Source of the DNA: Roseateles sp. DAIF2 | Lineage (GTDB): Bacteria; Pseudomonadota; Gammaproteobacteria; Burkholderiales; Burkholderiaceae_C | Direction: 5' to 3' | Assembly (NCBI RefSeq): GCF_015624425.1 | Contig: NZ_CP049919.1 | Coordinates: 3,410,001-3,474,000, forward strand | DNA: 64,000 nt | Part shown: in pieces, positions 1-7,535 of the stretch | How positions within the stretch are numbered: position 1 is the stretch's first letter | How the letters are laid out: every line of letters starts with the position of its first letter | Position numbers and translations under genes: made by a program | Notes under the pieces: model-generated | What the model was told of the DNA's origin: nothing | Databases searched by the model: none | The model's input: the letters and a program-made list of their open reading frames with translations, nothing else

Positions 1-183
1 CGCCGCACCCTGCACCACCGGCGCCGCCGTGGCGGCCACGACGGCCGCAGCCGGCACCGCGGCCTCCGCGCCGCCCTTGGTCAGCGCCAGCGCGCCCATC
101 GCGCCGCCACCCAGGCCCACCAGACCGGCCACGGTCAGGGCCCAGACCAGACGCTTGGCGGGAACCATCATTTCTGCTGCCAT
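1..183 (-). CDS. N-terminus of a membrane-anchored protein (cut by window edge)
   Basis: Only the first 61 codons are inside the window. The start is the ATG at 183, preceded by a GGAGG ribosome site seven bases upstream; two further in-frame ATGs follow at 171 and 168. The visible protein has a short basic N-terminus, one hydrophobic segment (about residues 10 to 33, rich in Gly, Ala and Leu) and then a low-complexity Ala/Val/Pro stretch. This suits an inner-membrane anchor or uncleaved signal followed by a periplasmic linker, as in many Do-like proteases, but nothing visible proves a family. The gene is divergent from the cyclase gene at 398. Function not recognised. Confidence 0.6.
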   Translation of the reverse strand, partial: MAAEMMVPAKRLVWALTVAGLVGLGGGAMGALALTKGGAEAAVPAAAVVAATAAPVVQGAA

Positions 184-273
184 CTTGAGAACCTCCGTTG
201 AGAGAGAGAGAAAAGACATCGAATCGGATGGCGCCACTGTGGCAAACAAGACTTAGATGGCACTTAAACCGGG

Positions 274-321
274 GACAGGCGCGGCGCCGCCCCGGGGCGG
301 CACCCTGTCTGTTGTGACAGG
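274..321 (+). promoter_or_regulatory. Leader dyads upstream of the cyclase gene: competing hairpins and LexA-like box
   Basis: CCTGTC at 304-309 is complementary to two copies of GACAGG, one upstream (274-279) and one downstream (316-321), so the two pairings exclude each other. The upstream pairing encloses a perfect 16-base palindrome at 286-301 (GCCGCCCC then GGGGCGGC). The downstream dyad also reads CTGT-N8-ACAG (305-320), the consensus form of the LexA box in gamma- and betaproteobacteria. Whether it acts as DNA operator or as RNA fold cannot be told from sequence. Confidence 0.4.
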
Positions 322-337
322 TCGGCAGCGGTTCTTC

Positions 338-366
338 TTGTGCCGGCGCGCGGGCCTGCCCAGAAT
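338..366 (+). promoter_or_regulatory. Possible sigma70 promoter for the cyclase gene
   Basis: TTGTGC (338-343), a 17-base spacer and CAGAAT (361-366) lie just before the favoured start codon at 398. The match to consensus is partial, so this is a weak call. The CTGT-N8-ACAG dyad at 305-320 ends 17 bases upstream of the -35 hexamer. Confidence 0.25.
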
Positions 367-397
367 GGGCGCCGGGTCCAACAACAAGGCAGGGCGG

Positions 398-2176
398 ATG
401 TCCGAGGGCAGCAACGACTTCGTGCTGGACCATCAGGTCCGCGCGATTCTGGTGATCGATGTCGTGGAGTCGGTGCGCCTGGTGCAGCGCCCCGGCAGCC
501 GCTTTGCCGAGCGCTGGACCCGCTTCGTGCGCGAGATGCGCGACGACTGCCTGCCGCGCTACGGCGGCCAGATGGTCAAGCATCTGGGCGACGGCATGCT
601 GGTGCTGTTCGAGGACAGCCTGGACGCGGTCAATGCCGCGCTGGAGATGCACCGGCGCATCGAGCACAGCAACCGCGACATGCCCGAGGCCCTGCACATC
701 CTGCTGCGCGCCGGCGTGGCGGTCGGCGAGATCGAGATCTCCGAGCTCGACGTATTCGGCGTCGAGGTCAACCAGGCCGTGCTGCTGGCGCGTCTGGCGC
801 GCCCGGGCCAGACCGCCGTGCCGGCCATGGTGCGCGACCGTCTGGTGCATGGGCTGGACGCCGCGGTGGAGGACCTGGGCGACTGCTGGCTGCGCGACAT
901 GCCGGACCCGGTGCGCACCTTCGTGCTGTCCCGCGCCGGCGAGGAACCCAGCGCCGGCCCGACCCCGACGCGGCTCAAGCCGCTGTGCCCGACGCTGGCG
1001 GTCGTGCCCTTCGCGACCACCGCCGGCAACGGCGCCCATGCCTTCCTGGGCGACTGCGTGGCCGACGAGATCATCGACGCGCTCTCGCGCAACCCCTCGC
1101 TGCGCGTGATCTCGCGCCTGTCCACCAGCGCCTTCCGCGGCCGCGCGGCGGCGCTGGACGGCATCCGTCACCATCTGCAGGCCGACCATGTGCTGTCCGG
1201 CCGGGTGCATCTGCTGGGCGACCGCATGCGCATCGCGCTGCAGCTGGTCGAGGCCGGCAACGCCACCGTGATCTGGTCCGGCGAGCACACCGGCAGCGCC
1301 GCCGGCGTGTTTGCCGGCACCGATGCGCTGGCCAATACGGTGGCGCGCGAGATCAGCCGCGCGCTGGCGGTGCGCTGCGTCGAGCGGGCCCGCTGCGAGC
1401 CGATGCCGACCCTGGCCAGCTACTGCCTGCTGATGGCCGCGGTGGGCCTGCTGCATGGCGCCAACCGGACCGAGTTCGAGCGCGCGCGGCAGATGCTCGA
1501 ATACCTGATCGAACGCGACCGACACCATCCCGCCCCCCATGCCTGGCTGGCCAAATGGCATGTGATGCGGGTCCAGCAGGGCTGGGGCCAGATGGAACGC
1601 GACTCGCAGCTGGCGCTGGAACACACCCGCCGCGCGCTGGAGCTGGACCCCGACTCGGCGCTGACCCTGGCGATCGACGGCTTTGTGCATTGCAATCTGC
1701 TGCGCGACCTGGACGGCGCCGCCCAGCGCTACGAGCGCGCGCTGGAGAGCAATCCCAACGAGCCGCTGGCCTGGCTGTTCCACGGCACCCTGCTGGCCTT
1801 CAAGGGCGAGGGCCAGCAGGCCCTGACCTTCACCCAGCGCGCGCTGGACCTCTCGCCGCTGGACCCGATGCGCTATTTCTTCGAATCCCTGTCCGCCACC
1901 GCCGCGCTGGCCGCCGGCCAATGGCAGCTGGCGATCGAGCGCGCCCAGCATTCGCTGCGCCTGAACCGCCACCACACGTCAACCCTAAGAGTGCTGACGA
2001 TCGCCCATGTGCAACTGGGAAGAATGCAGGACGCCCGCCAATGGGCGCTGCGCCTGCTCCAGCAGGAGCCGGAGCTGACGATCGCGGGCTACCGCCGGCG
2101 CTCGCCCAGCATGGGGCATCCCACCGGCGAGGTCTGGGCCAGCAGCCTGGCCGCGGCCGGCGTGCCGCAGGGCTGA
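398..2176 (+). CDS. Class III adenylate/guanylate cyclase-like protein with FlgO/TolB-like and TPR regions
   Basis: The 592-residue protein has three parts. Residues 15-150 are a class III nucleotide cyclase domain with both metal-binding aspartates (D21, D65 in HLGDG), a lysine at the purine-recognition position (K61) and the VN motif (N125). Residues about 200-320 resemble the FlgO/TolB-N-like module often joined to such cyclases. The remainder is helical tetratricopeptide repeats. The transition-state arginine normally four residues after the VN asparagine is Leu129, so catalysis is in doubt. The ATG at 398 was chosen because homology begins soon after it; frames stay open upstream, with an alternative ATG at 365. 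No signal peptide or membrane segment is seen, so the protein is probably cytoplasmic. Same strand as the two genes downstream (66-base gap). Confidence 0.8.
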   Translation: MSEGSNDFVLDHQVRAILVIDVVESVRLVQRPGSRFAERWTRFVREMRDDCLPRYGGQMVKHLGDGMLVLFEDSLDAVNAALEMHRRIEHSNRDMPEALHILLRAGVAVGEIEISELDVFGVEVNQAVLLARLARPGQTAVPAMVRDRLVHGLDAAVEDLGDCWLRDMPDPVRTFVLSRAGEEPSAGPTPTRLKPLCPTLAVVPFATTAGNGAHAFLGDCVADEIIDALSRNPSLRVISRLSTSAFRGRAAALDGIRHHLQADHVLSGRVHLLGDRMRIALQLVEAGNATVIWSGEHTGSAAGVFAGTDALANTVAREISRALAVRCVERARCEPMPTLASYCLLMAAVGLLHGANRTEFERARQMLEYLIERDRHHPAPHAWLAKWHVMRVQQGWGQMERDSQLALEHTRRALELDPDSALTLAIDGFVHCNLLRDLDGAAQRYERALESNPNEPLAWLFHGTLLAFKGEGQQALTFTQRALDLSPLDPMRYFFESLSATAALAAGQWQLAIERAQHSLRLNRHHTSTLRVLTIAHVQLGRMQDARQWALRLLQQEPELTIAGYRRRSPSMGHPTGEVWASSLAAAGVPQG

Positions 2177-2242
2177 GAGAGAAGACGAAACAACGGGGAG
2201 CGGCGCCCAGGCCCGCTCGGGGACCACGGAAAGGACATCACG

Positions 2243-3409
2243 ATGCTGAACCGGCAACGGGGACAGGTGTTGCAGGCCTCCTTCGGCGGCGCCCGCGGCC
2301 TGGGTGGCGCGGGCGGGGCAGGCGGCGCCGGGGGCGCGATCGGACTCGGGGGTGCTGGAGGCGCTGGTGGCGCCGGCGGGGCTGGAGGTGCCGGTGGAGC
2401 AGGCGGTGCGGGAGGAGCAGGTGGCGCCGGGGGTGCGGCGAGCGACAGCGGCCTGGATATCGGCGGCGCGATCACCAGCCGCGACGGCATCGTCGATGCC
2501 TTCGATCCCAGCGCGCTGCAGTCGCCCACGCTCGGCCCCCTCGATGCGGTGCTCCCGATCAAGCGCTGGGAGCCCTGGATCCGCGCCAATCTGTTCGACA
2601 CGGAACTGACGCGCGGCCTTGAGTACGAAGTGGTCGGCGAGCATGGCCTGCGGCTGCAGCTGGCCTGCGGCGGCGGGCCGCTGGTCACCCTGTTCCGCCC
2701 GGACGCCCCGGCCTCGATGGCGCGCCAGGTGGAACTGGTGGCCGAGTACGCGGCGCTGCGCGAGGACCGCGCCGCCGAGATCCTGTCTCAGGTGCCGCAG
2801 CTGGCGACCTACTGGGCCTCGGTGGTCGGCCTGCATCCGAACCGCACGCCGCGCACCCTGGAGCTGCTGGGCGCGGTGGTGCGGCTGGCGATCTCGGTTG
2901 AGATGCGCTTCAAGCATGCCTTCGCCTTCCCGCGGCCGATGCAGTACTCGGCCCAGATCCAGCCGATGATCCTGACGCCGCAGCACAGCTCCTACCCCAG
3001 CGGCCATTCGACCGAGGCCCATGCGGTGGCCTATACCCTGCTGCACCTACTGGGCGACTCGCAGACCAGTCTGCGCGGCCGCACCCTGCTGCGCCTGGCC
3101 CAGCGCATCGCGATCAACCGCACCGTTGCCGGCGTGCATTTCCCGATCGACAGCCGCTGTGGCCGGGTGCTGGGCATGGGCCTGGCCGGCTATGTGGCGG
3201 CGCGCTGCACCGGCCCGTCGACGGCCTTGACCCATCTGACCTTCAGCCCGACGCCGGAGGCCATGGACGCGGACTTCATGCTGCAGCCGCCGGGGCAGGC
3301 CGCGCTGGGTATCGGCGAGCAGGCCGGCCCCGCCAACCCCTGGAGCGGCGATGCGGCCCAGGACCTGCTGGCCTGGCTCTGGGACGAGGCCAAGCAGGAG
3401 CTGCCATGA
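2243..3409 (+). CDS. Vanadium-dependent haloperoxidase / PAP2-type phosphatase with Gly-Gly-Ala N-terminal head
   Basis: The 388-residue protein shows the full PAP2/vanadium haloperoxidase signature. K224 and R231 lie in K-x6-RP, then PSGH at 252-255 gives H255, and R293-x5-H299-x3-D303 completes it; the usual Ser before the last Arg is Asn. These residues bind phosphate or vanadate, so either acid phosphatase or haloperoxidase chemistry is possible. Residues 15-66 are a Gly-Gly-Ala repeat. No signal peptide and no clear membrane helices are seen, unlike most lipid-acting PAP2 enzymes. The start has an AAAGGA site upstream. The stop overlaps the ATG of the protease gene by four bases (ATGA), so the two are probably translationally coupled. 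Confidence 0.8.
   Translation: MLNRQRGQVLQASFGGARGLGGAGGAGGAGGAIGLGGAGGAGGAGGAGGAGGAGGAGGAGGAGGAASDSGLDIGGAITSRDGIVDAFDPSALQSPTLGPLDAVLPIKRWEPWIRANLFDTELTRGLEYEVVGEHGLRLQLACGGGPLVTLFRPDAPASMARQVELVAEYAALREDRAAEILSQVPQLATYWASVVGLHPNRTPRTLELLGAVVRLAISVEMRFKHAFAFPRPMQYSAQIQPMILTPQHSSYPSGHSTEAHAVAYTLLHLLGDSQTSLRGRTLLRLAQRIAINRTVAGVHFPIDSRCGRVLGMGLAGYVAARCTGPSTALTHLTFSPTPEAMDADFMLQPPGQAALGIGEQAGPANPWSGDAAQDLLAWLWDEAKQELP
2285..2440 (+). repeat. Codon-scrambled (Gly-Gly-Ala)n coding repeat
   Basis: This encodes residues 15-66 of the haloperoxidase-like protein: an isolated GGA, four tandem GGA triplets, a short break (IGL) and ten more. Across the ten-unit run the nine-base units use many codon combinations; only one combination (GGT GGC GCC) occurs twice. 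Codons such as GGA, GCA, GCT and GGT, otherwise sparse here, are common. Confidence 0.85.
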
Positions 3410-5469
3410 GCGGGCTCGCCTGGCACGCGCTGCCCGCGCGCGCCCGCGCCCCGGCCCTGGACCCGCGCCATGACGCCTTCGCCGGCTGGGCCGAGGCCAC
3501 CGACTTCAACGATGCCCAGCTGCCCGGCCGCTCGGGGCCGCCCCAGGCCCTGTGGCTGATGCTGGAGCTGCGGGAACCGGCGCCCGACCAGCTCGACCCG
3601 CCCTGCGCCTGGCTGCATCAGAGGGCCGCCGAGCTGCCCCCGAACTGGCTGCGCCTGCCCGACAGCTATGCCCAGCCGCTGCTCGGCCTGGAAAGCCTGC
3701 GCTTTTGCACCGCGCTGGCCAACCCCGATTTCATCCGGGCGCTGGGCGATGCCGGGCGGCTCGCGAGCCAGCCGGCGGATCTGCGCGAGCGCCTGCTGGA
3801 GATCCGCGCCGCGATCGACCGCTACGAGATCGCGCTGGAGGGCGACTGGTGGGAGGCCGCGACCGCCTGGGAGACGCTGCCGCGCGTGCCCGGCGATCCC
3901 CTCGTCCCGCTGGTGATCGGCATCATCGACGACGGCCTGCCCTTCGCCCATCAGCGCCTGAGCTGGCGCGCGGCCGATGGCAGCCGCCACAGCCGCTTCC
4001 TGTCCCTGTGGAACCTGGCCGCCCGCGGCGCCCCGGACCCGCAATGGGGCAGCGGCGAGGTGCTGGACCAGGCGCGGCTCGACCAGGCGATCGCGCTGGC
4101 CAGCGACGCGGCCGGCCATGTCGACGAGGACGCCGCCTACGCGCTGCTGGACATGGGGCGCCTGCTGCGGCATCGCGCCACTCATGGCGCCCATGTGGCC
4201 GACCTGGCCTGCGGCATGCCGCCGCCCGCGCAGGCCCAGCATGGGCCGGCCATCGTCGGCGTGCAGCTGCGGCCGATGGAGTCAACCCTGTGCATCTCCG
4301 CCGGCGCCCATCTGTTCGATGCGCTGCGCTTCGTGGTCGAGCGCGCCGACCGCGCCGGCGCGGAACGCATCGTCGTCAATGCCAGCCTCGGCAATATCGC
4401 CGGGCCGCACAACGGCTCCTCGATGTTCGAGGCGGCGGTCGACGCCCTGATCGCGCTGCGGCGCCGGCCCGGCCTGACTCCCGTCGAGCTGGTGCTGCCG
4501 GAGGGCAACAGCCATCTGTCGCGCTGCCATGCCCGAGCCCGGCTGGAGGCGACAAAGGGCATGGCGCTGCAATGGCGGCTACGCCCCGACGACGGCACCT
4601 CCAGCTACCTCGAGACATGGCTGCTGCCCGAACAAGCTGGCGCCATCGCGATGGACTGGCGCCTGACGCCGCCCGGCGGCCCGGCGCTGGACCTGAGCTT
4701 CACCTTGCCGCCTAGCGCGGCGACGCCGGCGCAGGAATGGGCGCTGCGCGATGCCGAGGGCCGGACCCTGGCGCTGTTCGGTCTGCATCCGGACCCGGCC
4801 AACGGCAACCATGCGCTGGGCCTGCTGACGGTGGCGCCGACCGCGCCCTACGGCCCCTGGACCTATGCCGCGCCGTCCGGCGCCTGGGCGCTGGACCTGC
4901 GCCAGCACGCGGGCAGCGCGCCCCTGGCCTGCAGCGTCTATTCGCAGCGCGACGAGAAGTCCTTCGGCCATCCCGGTCGCGGCCGCCAGGCGGTGCTGGA
5001 GGACAAGGGCTGCGACCAGGTCTATGACGAGCTGGGCTGGCCGCGGCTTCAGGACCGGGGCGATTGCCTGATCCGCCGTGCCGGCTCGATCAACGCGCTG
5101 GCCTGCGGCACGCAGGTCGAGGTGGTCGGCGGTCTGACGCGGCAACCGGACGGCAGCCTGGCGCCGGCGCCCTACTCCTCGGTCGGCCTGCCGAGCGATC
5201 CGCGGGCTAACCTGCGCAAGCTGGCGATCAGCGAGGATTCGCCGGTGCTGCGCGGCATCCATGCCGCGGGCTGTCGCAGCGGCAGCGTCGTGGCCCTGAG
5301 CGGCACCAGCATGGCCGCCCCGCAGCATGCGCGCCGGCTCGGCCAATCGGCCGCGGCCAAGGCCGCGGTGCCGCCGCTGGCGCTCGATCACAACGGGGTG
5401 GCACGGTCCTTCGTCGAGCCCGACGCCGAGCAGGAACGCCGCTCGGCGCTGCGTCGCGGCAAGCCCTGA
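3406..5469 (+). CDS. Subtilisin-like (S8 family) serine protease, cytoplasmic form
   Basis: The 687-residue protein carries the three S8 motifs in order. D175 lies in GIIDDG, H260 in THGAHVA and S635 in SGTSMAAP, with a plausible oxyanion asparagine N368 in EGNSH. About 375 residues separate His and Ser, much more than in simple subtilisins, so a large domain is inserted between them. Residues 1-165 form an N-terminal region without signal peptide or propeptide features I can recognise. The start codon overlaps the stop of the haloperoxidase-like gene, so the two products are probably made together. Substrate unknown; cleavage of a partner from the same cassette is an inference only. Confidence 0.8.
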   Translation: MSGLAWHALPARARAPALDPRHDAFAGWAEATDFNDAQLPGRSGPPQALWLMLELREPAPDQLDPPCAWLHQRAAELPPNWLRLPDSYAQPLLGLESLRFCTALANPDFIRALGDAGRLASQPADLRERLLEIRAAIDRYEIALEGDWWEAATAWETLPRVPGDPLVPLVIGIIDDGLPFAHQRLSWRAADGSRHSRFLSLWNLAARGAPDPQWGSGEVLDQARLDQAIALASDAAGHVDEDAAYALLDMGRLLRHRATHGAHVADLACGMPPPAQAQHGPAIVGVQLRPMESTLCISAGAHLFDALRFVVERADRAGAERIVVNASLGNIAGPHNGSSMFEAAVDALIALRRRPGLTPVELVLPEGNSHLSRCHARARLEATKGMALQWRLRPDDGTSSYLETWLLPEQAGAIAMDWRLTPPGGPALDLSFTLPPSAATPAQEWALRDAEGRTLALFGLHPDPANGNHALGLLTVAPTAPYGPWTYAAPSGAWALDLRQHAGSAPLACSVYSQRDEKSFGHPGRGRQAVLEDKGCDQVYDELGWPRLQDRGDCLIRRAGSINALACGTQVEVVGGLTRQPDGSLAPAPYSSVGLPSDPRANLRKLAISEDSPVLRGIHAAGCRSGSVVALSGTSMAAPQHARRLGQSAAAKAAVPPLALDHNGVARSFVEPDAEQERRSALRRGKP

Positions 5470-5488
5470 GCCGGCTTTCCACTTCGCT

Positions 5489-6823
5489 TCAGCCGGCCTT
5501 GCGGAACTGCAGATCGACCCGCAGCCCGCCCAGCGCCTCCGAGCGCTCCAGCCGCAGGCCGGCGCCATGCCGGTCCGCAATGGTCTTGACGATGGCCAGG
5601 CCCAGGCCGCTGCCGGTGGCGCGGCCCTGGGCCTCGCCGCTGCGGTAGAAGCGGTCGAACACGCGCTCGCGCTCCTCGGCCGGGATGCCGGGGCCGCTGT
5701 CCTCGATGCGCAGCCGCGCCTGCGGGCCCTCGTCGAGCAGCAGCACGTCGACCTTGCCGCCCTCCGGCGTGTACTTGATCGCGTTGTCCAGCAGATTGCG
5801 CAGCAGCACGGCCAGCGCCTCGCCCTGCCCCTGGATCTGCACCGCATCGGCGCGCAGCAGGCCCAGGTCGATGCCGCGCGCCTGCGCCGCCGCGACCTGC
5901 TCGCCCAGCACCCGGCGCAGCAGCGGCTCCAGCGCCAGCGGCTGCAGCTGCGCGCCCTCCGGCGCCTCCTGGCGCGCCAGCAGCAGCAGCTGTTCGACCA
6001 GATGGCTGGCCCGCTCGACGCCGGCGGCCAGCCGGGTCCGGGCCTGGCCGCGCGCCGCCTCGTCGGCCCCGGCGCGCGCCAGGCCCTCGACCTGCAGCTT
6101 CAGCGCGGTCAGCGGCGAGCGCAGCTCATGGGCCGCGTCGGCGACGAAATGGCGCTGCGTCTCGAAGGCCTGACGCATCCGCAGCAGCAGCGAATTCAGC
6201 TCGCGCACCATCGGCCGGATCTCGACCGGCAAGCCCTCCTCGCCGACCGGCGACAGGTCCTCCGCCGCGCGCTCGGACAGCTGGCGCCGCACCCGCTCGA
6301 CCGGCGCCAGCGAGCGGCTGATCACCCAGCCGACCACCAGCAGCAGCAGCGGCAGCACGATCGCGATCGGCGTCACCGTGCGCCAGGCCAGGCGGCTGGC
6401 CAGGCGCTCGCGCACCGCCAGCTCCTGGGCCACCTGCACCACCTGGCCGCCGGCCTGCATCGACAGCACGCGGTAGAGCTTGCCGTCGTCGCCCCGCACA
6501 TCGGCAAAACCCATCACCGCGCGCTGCGGCAGGCGCGCGCGCGGCTGGGCAAAGAGCTGCAGGCCGTCGACGCTCCAGCCCTGGATCACCAGCTCCAGCT
6601 CCTCGGGCATCGAATGGCCGATGCCGGGCCGCGCGCCGCTCATCGACAGCGCGGTCTGCTGCATCTGGTAGTCGAAGATCGCGTCGGCCTCCTGCAGCGC
6701 GGTGTGATAGGCGCTGCCGCCCTGCAGCAACGCGGCCAGGCTGACCGCGCCGAACAGGAACCACATCAGCCGGCGCTTCAGCGAGGGGCCCATGGCCATC
6801 ACGCGAGCAATACCGCCGCTCAT
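5489..6823 (-). CDS. Sensor histidine kinase, QseC/TctE-like
   Basis: The 444-residue inner-membrane kinase has a first membrane segment at about 19-36 and a periplasmic domain of the 2CSK_N type to about 148. A second membrane segment (150-168), a HAMP-like linker, the HisKA motif with H232 (AAHELRSPL) and a HATPase domain (NLLDNAIKYTP, DSGPGIP, GSGLGLAIV) follow. The ATG at 6823 overlaps the stop of the response-regulator gene as ATGA. The frame is open further upstream, but that extension lies inside the regulator gene. The family senses carboxylates or hormone-like signals; the ligand here is unknown. The gene ends 19 bases from the convergent protease gene. Confidence 0.9.
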   Translation of the reverse strand: MSGGIARVMAMGPSLKRRLMWFLFGAVSLAALLQGGSAYHTALQEADAIFDYQMQQTALSMSGARPGIGHSMPEELELVIQGWSVDGLQLFAQPRARLPQRAVMGFADVRGDDGKLYRVLSMQAGGQVVQVAQELAVRERLASRLAWRTVTPIAIVLPLLLLVVGWVISRSLAPVERVRRQLSERAAEDLSPVGEEGLPVEIRPMVRELNSLLLRMRQAFETQRHFVADAAHELRSPLTALKLQVEGLARAGADEAARGQARTRLAAGVERASHLVEQLLLLARQEAPEGAQLQPLALEPLLRRVLGEQVAAAQARGIDLGLLRADAVQIQGQGEALAVLLRNLLDNAIKYTPEGGKVDVLLLDEGPQARLRIEDSGPGIPAEERERVFDRFYRSGEAQGRATGSGLGLAIVKTIADRHGAGLRLERSEALGGLRVDLQFRKAG

Positions 6824-7479
6824 TGCTTGGGCACCATATAGCCGAGGCCGCGCACGTTCTGGATCAGCGCCGCGCCCAGCTTCTTGCGCAGGCCATGGAT
6901 ATAGACCTCGACCGCATTGCTGGAGACCTCGTCCTTCCAGCCATAGAGCTTTTCCTCCAGTTGCTGGCGCGACAGCACCAGCCCCGGGCGCGCCAGCAGC
7001 GGCTCCAATACCGCCCATTCGCGCGCCGACAGCACGACCGACTGGCCGTTGACCATGGCCTCATGGGTGGCGGGGTTCAGGCTGATGCCCATATGCTCGT
7101 AGATCGGCTCGCCGCGGCCGCTGGCGCGGCGCAGCAGCGCGCGGATGCGCGCCAGCAGCTCGTCCAGCTCGAAGGGCTTCAGCACATAGTCGTCGGCGCC
7201 GGCGTCCAGCCCCTCGACGCGCTGGCTCAGCGCATCGCGCGCGGTCGCGATCAGCACCGGCAGCTGCTGCTTGCGCGCGCGCAAGGCGCGCAGCACCGAC
7301 AGGCCGTCGCGCTTGGGCAGGCCCAGGTCGAGCAGCAGCAGGTCGTAGTTCTGGGTCTGCAAGGCGGTATCGGCCAGCTCGCCGTCCTTGACCCAGTCCA
7401 CCGCATAGCTTTCGGCGCGCAGCAGGTCCAGCAGCTGCTCGCCGATCATCGGATCGTCTTCCACCAGCAATAAACGCAT
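6820..7479 (-). CDS. OmpR-family response regulator, QseB/TctD-like
   Basis: The 219-residue protein has an N-terminal receiver domain with the acidic pocket (E7, D8, D9), phospho-acceptor D51 and the conserved lysine in LKPFE. A C-terminal winged-helix DNA-binding domain of the OmpR/PhoB type follows. It is the partner of the kinase gene that overlaps it by four bases. A direct repeat resembling an OmpR-family binding site lies about 35 to 50 bases upstream of the start, which suggests autoregulation. The nearest gene upstream on the same strand encodes a Bug/TctC-like binding protein, the usual neighbour of TctDE systems. Confidence 0.92.
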   Translation of the reverse strand: MRLLLVEDDPMIGEQLLDLLRAESYAVDWVKDGELADTALQTQNYDLLLLDLGLPKRDGLSVLRALRARKQQLPVLIATARDALSQRVEGLDAGADDYVLKPFELDELLARIRALLRRASGRGEPIYEHMGISLNPATHEAMVNGQSVVLSAREWAVLEPLLARPGLVLSRQQLEEKLYGWKDEVSSNAVEVYIHGLRKKLGAALIQNVRGLGYMVPKQ

Positions 7480-7512
7480 CGGCCGATTGTCTCAGCCGGC
7501 GGCGGCGTCCGA

Positions 7513-7528
7513 CTTAGACGAGGCTTAG
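7513..7528 (-). promoter_or_regulatory. Direct-repeat candidate binding site for the response regulator
   Basis: Read on the minus strand, CTAAG occurs twice with an 11-base period (7524-7528, then 7513-7517), ending 34 bases upstream of the regulator ATG. An 11-base period of six-base half sites is the layout known for PmrA/QseB-type regulators. The half-site sequence differs somewhat from the published consensus, so this is a candidate only. Confidence 0.4.
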
Positions 7529-7535
7529 GAGCGGG

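Noticed and set aside
2285..2440. Gly-Gly-Ala coding repeat as a CRISPR-like or DNA-level repeat array
   Set aside because: Units are nine bases, vary at synonymous positions and have no spacers. It is a protein repeat.
6824..7018. N-terminal extension of the sensor kinase
   Set aside because: The extension lies in the response-regulator gene in another frame and has no membrane or domain feature. The ATG overlapping the regulator stop is the better start.
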